A stretch of DNA of 64,000 nucleotides from Pseudomonas sp. DG56-2 (GTDB lineage: Bacteria > Pseudomonadota > Gammaproteobacteria > Pseudomonadales > Pseudomonadaceae), in the NCBI RefSeq assembly GCF_004803755.1, contig NZ_CP032311.1:1504501-1568500 (forward strand), given 5' to 3'. The position numbers and the translations under genes are program-made. This document shows positions 9,323 through 18,947 of the stretch, in pieces; positions within the stretch are counted from its first letter, which is position 1; every line of letters begins with the position of its first letter. The notes under the pieces were generated by a model that worked only from the letters and a program-made list of their open reading frames with translations, was not told the DNA's origin and ran no database searches.

Positions 9323-10408
9323 GTGAGCAAACGAGCCTTTAACTTCTGCGCAGGCCCTGCTGCGCTTCCCGATGCTGTTCTGCAGCGCGCCCAGGCCGAA
9401 ATGCTGGATTGGAATGGCAAGGGTCTGTCAGTGATGGAAATGAGTCACCGTAGCGACGACTACGTGGCCATTGCCGAAAAGGCCGAGCAGGATCTGCGCG
9501 ACCTGATGTCCATTCCCACCAACTATAAAGTGCTGTTCCTGCAGGGCGGTGCGAGCCAGCAGTTCGCCGAAATCCCCTTGAACCTGCTGCCTGAAAATGG
9601 CACTGCCGACTATATCGAAACCGGTATCTGGTCGAAAAAAGCCATTGAAGAAGCCCGTCGCTTCGGCAACATCAACGTTGCTGCCAGCGCCAAACCCTAC
9701 GACTACCTGAACATCCCTGGTCAGAACGAGTGGAACCTGACGCCGGGTGCCGCCTACGTGCATTACGCCTCGAACGAGACCATCGGTGGTCTGGAGTTCG
9801 ACTGGGTGCCGCAGACCGGTGACGTACCGCTGGTCGTCGACATGTCCTCGGACATCCTTTCCCGTCCGGTCGATGTTTCCGATTTCGGTCTTATCTACGC
9901 CGGCGCACAGAAAAACATTGGCCCAAGCGGCCTGGTCGTTGTAATTGTCCGCGAAGACCTGCTCGGTCGCGCCCGCAGCAGTTGCCCGACCATGCTCGAC
10001 TACAAGGTCGCCGCCGACAACGGCTCGATGTACAACACCCCGGCGACCTATTCCTGGTACCTCTCGGGCCTGGTCTTCGAGTGGCTCAAGGAGCAAGGCG
10101 GCGTTGAAGCCATGGAGAAGCGCAATCGGGCCAAGAAAGATCGCCTGTACGGCTTTATCGACAGCAGCGAGTTCTACAGCAACCCGATCAGTGCCAACGC
10201 CCGTTCCTGGATGAACGTGCCGTTCCGTCTGGCTGACGAGCGCCTGGACAAGGCTTTCCTGGCCGGTGCCGACGCCCGTGGCTTGCTCAACCTCAAGGGT
10301 CACCGTTCGGTGGGCGGCATGCGTGCCTCCATCTACAACGCCCTGGGCCTGGACGCGGTCGAAGCGCTGGTAGGCTACATGGCTGAATTCGAGAAGGAGC
10401 ACGCTTGA
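9323..10408 (+). CDS. serC: Phosphoserine aminotransferase
   Basis: A 361-residue PLP enzyme converting 3-phosphohydroxypyruvate to phosphoserine (serine synthesis) and acting in pyridoxal phosphate synthesis. The cofactor lysine is Lys197 in AGAQKNIGPSG. The GTG at 9323 (first residues SKRAFNFCAGP) gives the usual length; an in-frame ATG at 9302 would add seven residues. It is the first gene of the serC-pheA-tyrA/aroA-cmk-rpsA block; its TGA overlaps the pheA ATG by one base, indicating coupling. Confidence 0.97.
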   Translation: MSKRAFNFCAGPAALPDAVLQRAQAEMLDWNGKGLSVMEMSHRSDDYVAIAEKAEQDLRDLMSIPTNYKVLFLQGGASQQFAEIPLNLLPENGTADYIETGIWSKKAIEEARRFGNINVAASAKPYDYLNIPGQNEWNLTPGAAYVHYASNETIGGLEFDWVPQTGDVPLVVDMSSDILSRPVDVSDFGLIYAGAQKNIGPSGLVVVIVREDLLGRARSSCPTMLDYKVAADNGSMYNTPATYSWYLSGLVFEWLKEQGGVEAMEKRNRAKKDRLYGFIDSSEFYSNPISANARSWMNVPFRLADERLDKAFLAGADARGLLNLKGHRSVGGMRASIYNALGLDAVEALVGYMAEFEKEHA

Positions 10409-11502
10409 TGTCTGAGCAGGAACTCAAGGCGCTGCGGGTGCGCATTGACAGCCTCGATGAGAAAATTCTCGAGCTGATCAGTGACCGTGCCCGCTGTGCC
10501 CAGGAAGTGGCTCGGGTCAAGATGGCAGCACTGCCTGCCGGTGAAGAGCCGATCTTCTACCGCCCGGAGCGTGAAGCCCAGGTGCTCAAGCGCGTCATGG
10601 ACCGTAACCAGGGGCCCCTGGGTAACGAAGAAATGGCCCGTTTGTTCCGGGAGATCATGTCCTCGTGCCTGGCTCTGGAGCAACCGCTGAAGGTTGCCTA
10701 CCTGGGGCCTGAGGGTACCTTCACCCAGGCCGCGGCGATGAAACACTTCGGTCACGCGGTCATCAGCAAGCCGATGGCTGCTATCGACGAAGTGTTCCGC
10801 GAAGTGGCGGCCGGTGCCGTCAACTTTGGTGTGGTGCCGGTGGAAAACTCCACCGAAGGTGCCGTCAACCACACCCTGGACAGCTTCCTTGAGCATGACA
10901 TGGTCATCTGTGGCGAAGTTGAGCTGCGGATTCACCATCACCTGCTGGTGGGTGAAAACACCAAGACCGACAGTATCAGTCGTATCTACTCCCACGCCCA
11001 GTCGCTGGCCCAGTGCCGCAAGTGGCTGGACGCCCACTACCCGAACGTCGAACGCGTAGCGGTAGCGAGCAACGCCGAAGCTGCCAAGCGGGTCAAGGGT
11101 GAGTGGAACTCGGCTGCCATTGCTGGCGACATGGCTGCAGGTCTGTATGGCTTGACCCGCCTGGCCGAAAAAATCGAGGACCGCCCGGACAACTCCACGC
11201 GGTTCCTGATGATCGGCAGCCAGGAAGTGCCACCTACCGGCGACGACAAGACCTCGATCATCGTCTCCATGAGCAACAAGCCGGGCGCCTTGCACGAGTT
11301 GTTGGTACCGTTCCACGAGAACGGCATCGACCTCACGCGTATCGAAACCCGTCCGTCGCGCAGTGGTAAATGGACCTACGTGTTTTTCATCGACTTCATC
11401 GGTCACCACCGTGATCCGCTGATCAAGGCCGTGCTGGAGCAGATCAGCCAGGAGGCCGTGGCGCTCAAGGTCTTGGGTTCCTATCCAAAAGCGGTACTTT
11501 GA
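10408..11502 (+). CDS. pheA: Bifunctional chorismate mutase/prephenate dehydratase (P-protein)
   Basis: A 364-residue enzyme committing chorismate to phenylalanine. Order: AroQ-type chorismate mutase (about residues 1-90), prephenate dehydratase with ENSTEGAVNHT and the NSTRF motif, then a C-terminal ACT domain (GALHELL; ETRPSRS) that binds phenylalanine for feedback inhibition. The ATG overlaps the serC stop (TGATG). Only 44 bp separate it from tyrA-aroA; P. aeruginosa carries hisC2 there, which is absent here. Confidence 0.97.
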   Translation: MSEQELKALRVRIDSLDEKILELISDRARCAQEVARVKMAALPAGEEPIFYRPEREAQVLKRVMDRNQGPLGNEEMARLFREIMSSCLALEQPLKVAYLGPEGTFTQAAAMKHFGHAVISKPMAAIDEVFREVAAGAVNFGVVPVENSTEGAVNHTLDSFLEHDMVICGEVELRIHHHLLVGENTKTDSISRIYSHAQSLAQCRKWLDAHYPNVERVAVASNAEAAKRVKGEWNSAAIAGDMAAGLYGLTRLAEKIEDRPDNSTRFLMIGSQEVPPTGDDKTSIIVSMSNKPGALHELLVPFHENGIDLTRIETRPSRSGKWTYVFFIDFIGHHRDPLIKAVLEQISQEAVALKVLGSYPKAVL

Positions 11503-11546
11503 AGTAATGAGTGGCGTGCACGCAGATTTGAATAGGGTCCTGCCCC

Positions 11547-13787
11547 GTGGTTGAAGTCGTGGTAAACAAAGCCGGGCCGCTTATCGGCCGCTTGGTAGTG
11601 GTCGGTCTCGGGCTCATTGGTGGCTCGTTCGCCAAAGGGCTGCGCGAAAGCGGCTTGTGCCGCGAAGTGGTCGGTGTCGACCTGGATCCGCAGTCGCGAA
11701 AAGTGGCGGTGGAGCTGGGTGTGGTCGACCGCTGCGAAGAAGACCTGGCTGTTGCCTGCGTCGGTGCCGATGTCATTCAGTTGGCGGTGCCGATCCTGGC
11801 CATGGAAAAACTTCTGGCGCGCCTGGCGCAGCTTGATCTTGGGCAGGCGGTGCTGACAGATGTCGGCAGCGCCAAGGGTAATGTGGTGCGTGCTGCGCGT
11901 GAGGCCTTGGGTGGACGTCTGCCTTGCTTCGTGCCCGGGCACCCGATTGCCGGCTCCGAGCAAAGCGGGGTAGAGGCCTCCAATGCTGCGCTGTTCCGCC
12001 GCCACAAGGTCATTCTTACGCCGCTGGCTGAAACCGCACCAGAAGCCCTGGCGCTGGTCGATCGGCTCTGGCGTGCGCTGGACGCCGACGTCGAGCACAT
12101 GCAGGTCGAGCGCCACGATGAAGTACTGGCGGCGACCAGCCACCTGCCGCACCTGCTGGCCTTTGGTTTGGTCGATTCGCTGGCCAAACGCAATGAAAAC
12201 CTGGATATCTTCCGTTACGCTGCCGGAGGTTTCCGCGATTTCACAAGAATCGCCGGAAGCGACCCGGTTATGTGGCACGACATATTTCTCGCCAACCGCG
12301 AAGCTGTTCTGCGCACACTCGATACATTTCGCAGCGACCTCGACGCCTTGCGCGACGCGGTCGATGCAGGGGATGGGCATCAATTGCTGGGCGTCTTCAC
12401 GCGCGCCCGGGTTGCCCGCGAGCATTTCAGTAAAATCCTGGCCCGCCGGGCCTATGTGGACGCTATGAACTCCAACGACCTGATTTTCCTGGCAAAACCT
12501 GGTGGCCAACTGTCTGGCCGAATTCGCGTACCAGGCGACAAATCGATTTCCCATCGCTCGATCATGCTGGGCTCCCTGGCCGAAGGCACCACTGAAGTCG
12601 AAGGCTTCCTTGAGGGTGAAGACGCGCTGGCGACCCTGCAGGCGTTCCGCGACATGGGCGTAGTCATTGAAGGCCCGCACCATGGTCGAGTGACCATTCA
12701 CGGCGTCGGCCTCAATGGCCTGAAGCCGCCGCCGGGCCCGATCTACCTGGGTAACTCCGGCACATCCATGCGCCTGCTCTCAGGCTTGCTGGCCGCGCAA
12801 CCTTTCGACACCGTGCTGACCGGCGATGCGTCACTGTCCAAGCGTCCGATGAACCGTGTTGCCAATCCTTTGCGGGAAATGGGTGCGGTGATCGAGACTG
12901 CAGCAGAAGGTCGTCCACCGATGACCATTCGTGGCGGTCACAAGCTCAAGGCGCTGACCTACACCCTGCCAATGGCCAGTGCTCAGGTGAAATCCTGCCT
13001 GCTGCTGGCCGGCCTGTACGCCGAAGGCAAGACAACCATCACCGAGCCTGCACCTACCCGTGACCACACCGAGCGTATGCTGCGCGGCTTCGGCTACACG
13101 GTTGAGGTCGATGGCCCGACTGCCTCCCTGGAAGCAGGCGGCAAGCTCACTGCGACCCACATCGAAGTGCCGGCTGACATCTCCTCGGCAGCGTTCTTCC
13201 TGGTCGCCGCGTCGATTGCCGAAGGTTCGGAGCTGGTGCTCGAGCACGTGGGTATCAACCCGACCCGTACTGGTGTGATTGATATCCTCAACCTGATGGG
13301 CGGTAGCATCACCCTGGAAAACCAGCGTGAAGTAGGCGGTGAGCCGGTCGCAGACCTGCGCGTACGCGGCGCTAAACTCAAGGGTATCGAGATTCCAGAG
13401 CACCTGGTGCCATTGGCTATCGACGAATTCCCGGTGCTGTTCGTAGCCGCGGCGTGTGCTGAAGGGCGCACCGTACTGCGCGGCGCCGAAGAGCTGCGGG
13501 TCAAGGAATCCGACCGCATCCAGGTCATGGCTGATGGCCTGCTGACCCTGGGTGTGAAGTGCGAGCCGACGCCGGACGGTATCATCATTGAGGGTGGTCC
13601 GATTGGCGGCGGTGAAGTGCACGGGCACGGCGACCACCGTATTGCCATGGCCTTCAGTGTTGCTTCGCTGCGTGCCACTGCGCCAATTCGTATTCATGAT
13701 TGTGCAAACGTTGCTACTTCGTTCCCCAACTTCCTGTCGCTGTGTGCTGAAGTCGGGATCCGTGTTGCAGAAGAGGGCAAGCCGTGA
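11547..13787 (+). CDS. tyrA-aroA: Fused cyclohexadienyl/prephenate dehydrogenase - EPSP synthase
   Basis: A 746-residue two-enzyme fusion. Residues 1 to about 300 are TyrA (NAD-binding [13 protein letters not shown] near residue 20), making the tyrosine precursor from prephenate or arogenate. From Met307 ([10 protein letters not shown]) a complete 440-residue AroA follows, transferring enolpyruvyl to shikimate-3-phosphate, with [23 protein letters not shown] and KESDRI motifs. The fusion is typical of Pseudomonas. The GTG start at 11547 is the only sensible one. Its TGA overlaps the cmk GTG by four bases. Confidence 0.95.
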   Translation: MVEVVVNKAGPLIGRLVVVGLGLIGGSFAKGLRESGLCREVVGVDLDPQSRKVAVELGVVDRCEEDLAVACVGADVIQLAVPILAMEKLLARLAQLDLGQAVLTDVGSAKGNVVRAAREALGGRLPCFVPGHPIAGSEQSGVEASNAALFRRHKVILTPLAETAPEALALVDRLWRALDADVEHMQVERHDEVLAATSHLPHLLAFGLVDSLAKRNENLDIFRYAAGGFRDFTRIAGSDPVMWHDIFLANREAVLRTLDTFRSDLDALRDAVDAGDGHQLLGVFTRARVAREHFSKILARRAYVDAMNSNDLIFLAKPGGQLSGRIRVPGDKSISHRSIMLGSLAEGTTEVEGFLEGEDALATLQAFRDMGVVIEGPHHGRVTIHGVGLNGLKPPPGPIYLGNSGTSMRLLSGLLAAQPFDTVLTGDASLSKRPMNRVANPLREMGAVIETAAEGRPPMTIRGGHKLKALTYTLPMASAQVKSCLLLAGLYAEGKTTITEPAPTRDHTERMLRGFGYTVEVDGPTASLEAGGKLTATHIEVPADISSAAFFLVAASIAEGSELVLEHVGINPTRTGVIDILNLMGGSITLENQREVGGEPVADLRVRGAKLKGIEIPEHLVPLAIDEFPVLFVAAACAEGRTVLRGAEELRVKESDRIQVMADGLLTLGVKCEPTPDGIIIEGGPIGGGEVHGHGDHRIAMAFSVASLRATAPIRIHDCANVATSFPNFLSLCAEVGIRVAEEGKP

Positions 13788-14467
13788 GCGTAGCGCCAGT
13801 TATCACCATCGACGGTCCAAGTGGCTCGGGTAAAGGTACCGTTGCCGGTCTTCTGGCGCGTGAGCTGAACTGGAAACTGCTGGACTCGGGTGCGCTTTAT
13901 CGCCTGTTGGCGTTCGCTGCCACCAATCATGGCGTTGACCTGACCAATGAAGAGTTGCTGGTCAAGTTGGCTGCACACCTGGATGTGCAGTTTATTGCCG
14001 CCGAGCCAGGCAAATTGCAGCAGATCATTCTCGAGGGTGAGGATGTCAGCAATGTGATTCGTACCGAAACCGTCGGTGCCGGGGCCTCGATGGTCGCCTC
14101 GCTACCTGCGGTGCGTGATGCATTGTTGCAGCGTCAGCGCGCGTTCCAGGAAGCGCCGGGGCTGATCGCCGACGGTCGCGACATGGGTACGGTGGTGTTC
14201 CCCGATGCGCCCTTGAAGGTTTTTCTGACCGCCAGCGCCGAGGAGCGTGCCCGTCGACGTTACTTGCAGTTGAAGGGCAAAGGCGAAGATGTTAGTCTGT
14301 CGAGTCTGCTAGATGAGATTCGTGCGCGCGATGAGCGTGACACCCAGCGCGCAGTGGCCCCGCTCAAACCGGCGGCCGACGCGATACAGCTGGATTCCAC
14401 GGAGTTGTCCATCGAGCAGGTGTTGCAACGCATCAAGAGTGAAATCGCACTTCGCGATATCGCCTGA
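13784..14467 (+). CDS. cmk: Cytidylate kinase
   Basis: A 227-residue nucleoside monophosphate kinase phosphorylating CMP and dCMP. The P-loop GPSGSGKGT spans about residues 11-19, [13 protein letters not shown] is the conserved central segment, and [10 protein letters not shown] belongs to the lid. The GTG start overlaps the tyrA-aroA stop (GTGA). The cmk-rpsA pairing is widely conserved in proteobacteria. Confidence 0.97.
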   Translation: MSVAPVITIDGPSGSGKGTVAGLLARELNWKLLDSGALYRLLAFAATNHGVDLTNEELLVKLAAHLDVQFIAAEPGKLQQIILEGEDVSNVIRTETVGAGASMVASLPAVRDALLQRQRAFQEAPGLIADGRDMGTVVFPDAPLKVFLTASAEERARRRYLQLKGKGEDVSLSSLLDEIRARDERDTQRAVAPLKPAADAIQLDSTELSIEQVLQRIKSEIALRDIA

Positions 14468-14532
14468 TGACCAGGTAAGCAGGCAGGGGCACCAGTCAAC
14501 GTCCTGTCCGCTTTCCTTTATATGAACGAAAC

Positions 14533-14574
14533 CCACATTGTCTGGAATGTGGCTGATGGGCGTATGTTTCGCCC
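14533..14574 (+). promoter_or_regulatory. Tandem hairpins in the rpsA leader
   Basis: Two consecutive stem-loops lie just upstream of rpsA: CCACATT/AATGTGG (14533-14552, 6-base loop) and GGGCG/CGCCC (14558-14574, 7-base loop). They are followed by an A/T-rich stretch with a weak AGGAA ribosome-binding site and the ATG at 14593. E. coli rpsA has a comparable hairpin-rich leader with a weak Shine-Dalgarno that mediates autoregulation by S1; the analogy is inference. Confidence 0.55.
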
Positions 14575-14592
14575 TAATTTACAGGAATTAAA

Positions 14593-16269
14593 ATGAGCGA
14601 AAGCTTTGCAGAACTCTTTGAAGAAAGCCTGAAAACCCTCAATCTTCAGCCGGGTGCGATCATCACCGGTATCGTTGTCGACATCGACGGCGACTGGGTT
14701 ACCGTACACGCTGGCCTGAAGTCCGAGGGCGTCATCCCGCTCGAGCAGTTCTACAACGAAGCTGGCGAGCTGACCATCAAGGTCGGTGACGAAGTTCACG
14801 TTGCGCTGGACGCGGTCGAAGACGGCTTTGGCGAAACCAAACTGTCCCGTGAAAAAGCCAAGCGCGCCGAGTGCTGGATTGTTCTGGAAGCAGCTTTCGC
14901 CGCCGAAGAAGTGGTCAAGGGCGTTATCAACGGTAAAGTTAAAGGCGGCTTCACTGTCGACGTTAACGGTATCCGTGCGTTCCTGCCGGGCTCCCTGGTT
15001 GATGTCCGCCCAGTGCGCGACACCACCCACCTCGAAGGCAAAGAGCTGGAATTCAAGGTCATCAAGCTGGACCAGAAGCGCAACAACGTTGTCGTTTCCC
15101 GTCGCAGTGTCCTGGAAGCCGAAAACAGCGCCGAGCGCGAAGCTCTGCTGGAATCGCTGCAGGAAGGCCAGCAGGTCAAAGGTATCGTCAAGAACCTCAC
15201 CGACTACGGCGCATTCGTTGACCTGGGCGGCGTTGATGGCTTGCTGCACATCACCGACATGGCCTGGAAGCGTATCAAGCACCCATCGGAAATCGTCAAC
15301 GTTGGCGACGAGATCGATGTCAAGGTTCTGAAGTACGATCGTGAGCGTAACCGTGTATCCCTGGGCCTGAAGCAACTGGGTGAAGACCCATGGGTTGCTA
15401 TCAAAGCTCGTTACCCAGAAAGCACTCGCGTAATGGCGCGTGTTACCAACCTGACCGACTACGGCTGCTTCGCAGAGCTGGAAGAAGGCGTGGAAGGTCT
15501 GGTGCACGTTTCCGAAATGGACTGGACCAACAAAAACATCCACCCTTCGAAAGTCGTACAAGTCGGCGACGAAGTGGAAGTTATGGTTCTGGACATCGAC
15601 GAAGAGCGTCGTCGTATCTCCCTGGGCATCAAACAGTGCAAGTCGAACCCATGGGAAGACTTCTCTGGCCAGTTCAACAAGGGCGACAAGATCTCCGGCA
15701 CCATCAAGTCGATCACCGATTTCGGTATCTTCATTGGTCTGGACGGCGGCATCGACGGCCTGGTTCACCTGTCGGACATCTCCTGGAACGAAGTCGGCGA
15801 AGAAGCCGTACGTCGCTTCAAGAAGGGCGACGAGTTGGACACCGTCATCCTGTCTGTTGATCCAGAGCGTGAGCGCATCTCGCTGGGCATCAAGCAGCTG
15901 GAAAGCGATCCGTTCTCCGAGTACGTTCAAACGAACGACAAGGGTGCAATCGTTAAGGGTGTTGTAAAAGAAGTTGACGCCAAAGGCGCCATCATCACCC
16001 TGGCCGACGACATCGAAGCTACTCTGAAAGCTTCCGAAATCAGCCGTGACCGCGTTGAAGACGCGCGTAACGTTCTGAAGGAAGGCGAAGAGATCGAAGC
16101 CAAGATCATCAGCGTTGACCGCAAGAGCCGCGTAATCAGCCTCTCCATCAAGTCGAAAGACGACGCTGAAGAGAAAGAAGCCATCCAGAGCCTGAAAGAA
16201 ACTGCTCCGGAAGCTGCTGATACCACCATGGCCGCGCTGCTGCGTCAGGCAATGGCCAAACAGAACTAA
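14593..16269 (+). CDS. rpsA: 30S ribosomal protein S1
   Basis: A 558-residue mRNA-binding ribosomal protein made of six S1/OB-fold repeats; the later repeats show the recurrent pattern of a TDYGAF/TDFGIF-type strand, a DGL(V/L)H segment and a [15 protein letters not shown]-type end. The length is normal. It helps dock structured or weak-SD mRNAs and may autoregulate through the preceding leader. A strong intrinsic terminator follows, closing the serC-rpsA block. Confidence 0.99.
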   Translation: MSESFAELFEESLKTLNLQPGAIITGIVVDIDGDWVTVHAGLKSEGVIPLEQFYNEAGELTIKVGDEVHVALDAVEDGFGETKLSREKAKRAECWIVLEAAFAAEEVVKGVINGKVKGGFTVDVNGIRAFLPGSLVDVRPVRDTTHLEGKELEFKVIKLDQKRNNVVVSRRSVLEAENSAEREALLESLQEGQQVKGIVKNLTDYGAFVDLGGVDGLLHITDMAWKRIKHPSEIVNVGDEIDVKVLKYDRERNRVSLGLKQLGEDPWVAIKARYPESTRVMARVTNLTDYGCFAELEEGVEGLVHVSEMDWTNKNIHPSKVVQVGDEVEVMVLDIDEERRRISLGIKQCKSNPWEDFSGQFNKGDKISGTIKSITDFGIFIGLDGGIDGLVHLSDISWNEVGEEAVRRFKKGDELDTVILSVDPERERISLGIKQLESDPFSEYVQTNDKGAIVKGVVKEVDAKGAIITLADDIEATLKASEISRDRVEDARNVLKEGEEIEAKIISVDRKSRVISLSIKSKDDAEEKEAIQSLKETAPEAADTTMAALLRQAMAKQN

Positions 16270-16283
16270 GTTCTGCTTGGATC

Positions 16284-16316
16284 AAAAAAGGGCGACCTTC
16301 GGGTCGCCCTTTTTTT
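16284..16316 (+). terminator. Rho-independent terminator of rpsA
   Basis: AAAAAAGGGCGACC, a TTCG tetraloop, then GGTCGCCC followed by a run of seven T. The GC-rich stem closed by a UUCG loop and the U-tract are textbook. The flanking A-run could allow some bidirectional activity. Confidence 0.95.
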
Positions 16317-16552
16317 ATGCCTGGCTGCATTTACAGCGCACAAGAGAGCAACCTTGCTAATCCGCGAATGCGTACCTCGAAAGACGCTGTAACCCTTGCG
16401 CCCGCTGACTCAGACAAAATCCCCAGATTCCTCTTTGAGGGGTGCGATACAAGTTTCTTCGATTAAGTCAATAACCACCCTGTTCAAAACCTTCAGGTCA
16501 TGCTAAAAACAATGAAGCAATGATCTAGCTGCTTGATAAAGAAGGGAAAAAT

Positions 16553-16867
16553 ATGACGAAGTCGGAGCTGATCGAACGTATTGTCACCCATCAAGGGCTG
16601 CTCTCATCCAAGGATGTGGAGCTGGCCATCAAGACCATGCTTGAACAGATGTCCCAGTGCCTGGCGACCGGAGATCGTATCGAGATCCGTGGCTTTGGCA
16701 GCTTCTCCTTGCACTACCGCGCGCCACGGGTAGGCCGCAATCCAAAGACGGGGCAGTCGGTCAGTCTTGACGGCAAATTCGTGCCGCACTTCAAGCCTGG
16801 CAAAGAACTACGCGATCGCGTCAATGAAGAAGAACAAGGTGCAGACTGGATGCCAGGGGGCGAGTGA
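16553..16867 (+). CDS. ihfB: Integration host factor subunit beta
   Basis: A 104-residue HU/IHF-family DNA-bending protein that pairs with IhfA. It starts [10 protein letters not shown], with the beta-arm segment [15 protein letters not shown] and [12 protein letters not shown] at the C-terminus. AAGGGA precedes the ATG. It marks the standard left boundary of pseudomonad O-antigen loci. The 236 bp between the rpsA terminator and this gene hold only its presumed promoter; no clear IHF autoregulatory site was recognised. Confidence 0.97.
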   Translation: MTKSELIERIVTHQGLLSSKDVELAIKTMLEQMSQCLATGDRIEIRGFGSFSLHYRAPRVGRNPKTGQSVSLDGKFVPHFKPGKELRDRVNEEEQGADWMPGGE

Positions 16868-17106
16868 TGCGTAATCTCAAGCGCGCCTTGGCGGTACTGT
16901 TTGTTCTGGCGCTAGCGTTACTGGTGCTGTTTTTCGTACTGGAAAACCAGCAGACCGTTGCCTTGGTCCTGTTTGGTTGGTCAGCCCCGGAAATGCCCGT
17001 CGCAGTTCCTGTGGTTGCCGCGTTGCTGGTCGGACTGGCGATAGGCCCATTGCTCGGGGCTTATGGCGTGCTGCGTAGTAGGCGTCGGTTGCGAGCAACC
17101 TCCTAA
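16867..17106 (+). CDS. LapA-domain (DUF1049) inner-membrane protein
   Basis: A 79-residue protein with two hydrophobic helices (about residues 8-27 and 42-64), separated by the conserved ENQQTVALVLFGW segment and ending in an Arg-rich cytoplasmic tail. This is the DUF1049/LapA family, whose enterobacterial member acts with LapB in controlling LPS synthesis through LpxC. Its ATG overlaps the ihfB stop. Proximity to the O-antigen locus is suggestive, but lapB itself is not here. Confidence 0.8.
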   Translation: MRNLKRALAVLFVLALALLVLFFVLENQQTVALVLFGWSAPEMPVAVPVVAALLVGLAIGPLLGAYGVLRSRRRLRATS

Positions 17107-17224
17107 GGAGGCCTTGCGTGATAATCGGACTTTTCCTAGAGGGGAGCGCGATTCGTCCGAGTTTGGTGCTGAGGAGGGTATGGGACTATAGCGGCCCTCT
17201 TTATCAGCCTGGAGCATACCTCCC

Positions 17225-18682
17225 ATGAGGGGCTATCCAACCCTTTCGCATCATGGCGCCACCCGCGGCGTCACTGGCTCCTGCCATCAGCTCCACCTGG
17301 ATGATCACTGCAGTCTGTTGGTGGATTGCGGCCTCGAGCAAGGGGCTGACGCACAAGATACCGAACAGCACCTGGGCTTCGATGTTCGTGGTATCGAGGC
17401 GCTGGTAGTCACCCATGTTCACCTCGATCATGTCGGCCGCATCCCTGCCTTGTTAGCGGCAGGTTTCAACGGCCCGATACTGTGTAGCGATCCCTCAGCC
17501 CGGCTACTGCCGCTTGTGCTGGAAGACGCCTTCAAACTTGGCATCACCAACGAGCCGGCTCAAGTGACGCGCTACATAGAGCGCATCCAAAAGCTCATCG
17601 TGCCTCTGCCTTATGGCCAGTGGCATTCAGTGGTAGACCGCGACAACGTCAAATGTCGAATCCGCCTACAGCGTGCAGGCCACTTGCTGGGCTCCTCCTA
17701 CGTTGAGTGCGAAGTCCAGTCTGCGAGTGCCGAAAAAGACACTCGCGTCGTTTTCTCTGGAGACCTGGGAGCGCCATGCAATCCGCTGCTGCGCAGCGTC
17801 CAGCCGCCAGATCGTGCCGACATCCTGGTACTTGAAAGCACCTACGGTGACCGCCTGCATCCTGATCGCATGCAGCGCCAGCAACGCCTTGAAGCTGCCA
17901 TCGATAGAGCACTGGCGGACCAGGGCACCATCATGATTCCGGCGTTCAGCCTGGGCCGAACCCAGGAGCTGCTGTATGAAATCGAAGACATACTCCACCG
18001 CAAAGCATTGCTGAAAACCGACGACAACCAGGGTGGCAGCGAAGCCGACCTGATCCAGTCCATCGACTGGTCCCAACTGCCGATCATCCTCGACTCCCCC
18101 TTGGCTCAACGCATTACCCAGGCTTATCGTGACCTGCACCAGTACTGGAATGACGAAGCCCGACTACGCCTCAGCGAAGGCCGAGCGCCATTGGGATTTC
18201 GACAGCTCATCAGCATCGACACCCACGCCAAACACCAACAAGTCGTCAACTACCTCAAAAGCACCGGCCGCCCAGCCATCGTCATCGCCGGCAACGGCAT
18301 GTGCTCGGGTGGTCGCATCGTCAACTACCTCAAGGCCATGTTGGGTGATCCCCGCCATGAAGTAGTGTTCGTCGGGCATCAGGTCAAAGGCACCCCAGGA
18401 GCAGTCATCCAGGCAAGCGAAGGCGCGTCCGGTTTCGTTCAAATCGATCTTGATGCCCAAATGTACGAAGTGCGGGCAAAGGTCATCACCCTGGAAGGCT
18501 ATTCCGGCCATGCGGATCAGGCGGGACTGGTCGAATTTGCGATCGGCATGGAACAACCACCAAGTGAAATAGTGTTGGTGCATGGTGAGGGCAGGGCGAA
18601 GCGTGCATTGAGCGATGCGCTTGTGCGACGTTTTGCTGACGCGGGACGAGAGGTGAAGGTGACGATCCCCGGCATCGACTGA
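17225..18682 (+). CDS. Beta-CASP metallo-beta-lactamase fold RNase-like protein
   Basis: A 485-residue protein with an N-terminal metallo-beta-lactamase core (HVHLDHVG; later AGHLLGSS and SGDLG metal ligands), an inserted beta-CASP region (about 200-390) and a C-terminal RMMBL/RNA-specificity segment with GYSGHADQ and VHGEGRAKRAL. These are the traits of CPSF73/Int11-like and bacterial beta-CASP nucleases acting on RNA. It lies alone between lapA and wzz, 118 bp after the former. Target and physiological role are unknown; catalytic residues look intact. Confidence 0.85.
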   Translation: MRGYPTLSHHGATRGVTGSCHQLHLDDHCSLLVDCGLEQGADAQDTEQHLGFDVRGIEALVVTHVHLDHVGRIPALLAAGFNGPILCSDPSARLLPLVLEDAFKLGITNEPAQVTRYIERIQKLIVPLPYGQWHSVVDRDNVKCRIRLQRAGHLLGSSYVECEVQSASAEKDTRVVFSGDLGAPCNPLLRSVQPPDRADILVLESTYGDRLHPDRMQRQQRLEAAIDRALADQGTIMIPAFSLGRTQELLYEIEDILHRKALLKTDDNQGGSEADLIQSIDWSQLPIILDSPLAQRITQAYRDLHQYWNDEARLRLSEGRAPLGFRQLISIDTHAKHQQVVNYLKSTGRPAIVIAGNGMCSGGRIVNYLKAMLGDPRHEVVFVGHQVKGTPGAVIQASEGASGFVQIDLDAQMYEVRAKVITLEGYSGHADQAGLVEFAIGMEQPPSEIVLVHGEGRAKRALSDALVRRFADAGREVKVTIPGID

Positions 18683-18947
18683 CCGCTTGGCAGTTGGGCT
18701 GGTTGGTGGTCGGAAGCGATTGAACTTATTGCGCTTTTTGGGGTTCTACTACAGATTAATGCTCCCAATATGGTGAGAGCACCAGCAATTCGAAGAAGTC
18801 GCGAGCAGGTTGGCAAAATGCCGCTACGCTACAGAGCGAGGAGGGTGATAGCCGTCTGGCTCTATGTTGATGAGGCCAGTTGAGGCCCAACGATCGCGCT
18901 CCTCACGTACGAATACAGATAGACGGACCCAAGGAAAATTAGAATAA

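Noticed and set aside
14518..15930. A 470-codon open frame antisense to rpsA
   Set aside because: Shadow of the six-repeat S1 gene; repetitive composition follows rpsA codons on the other strand.
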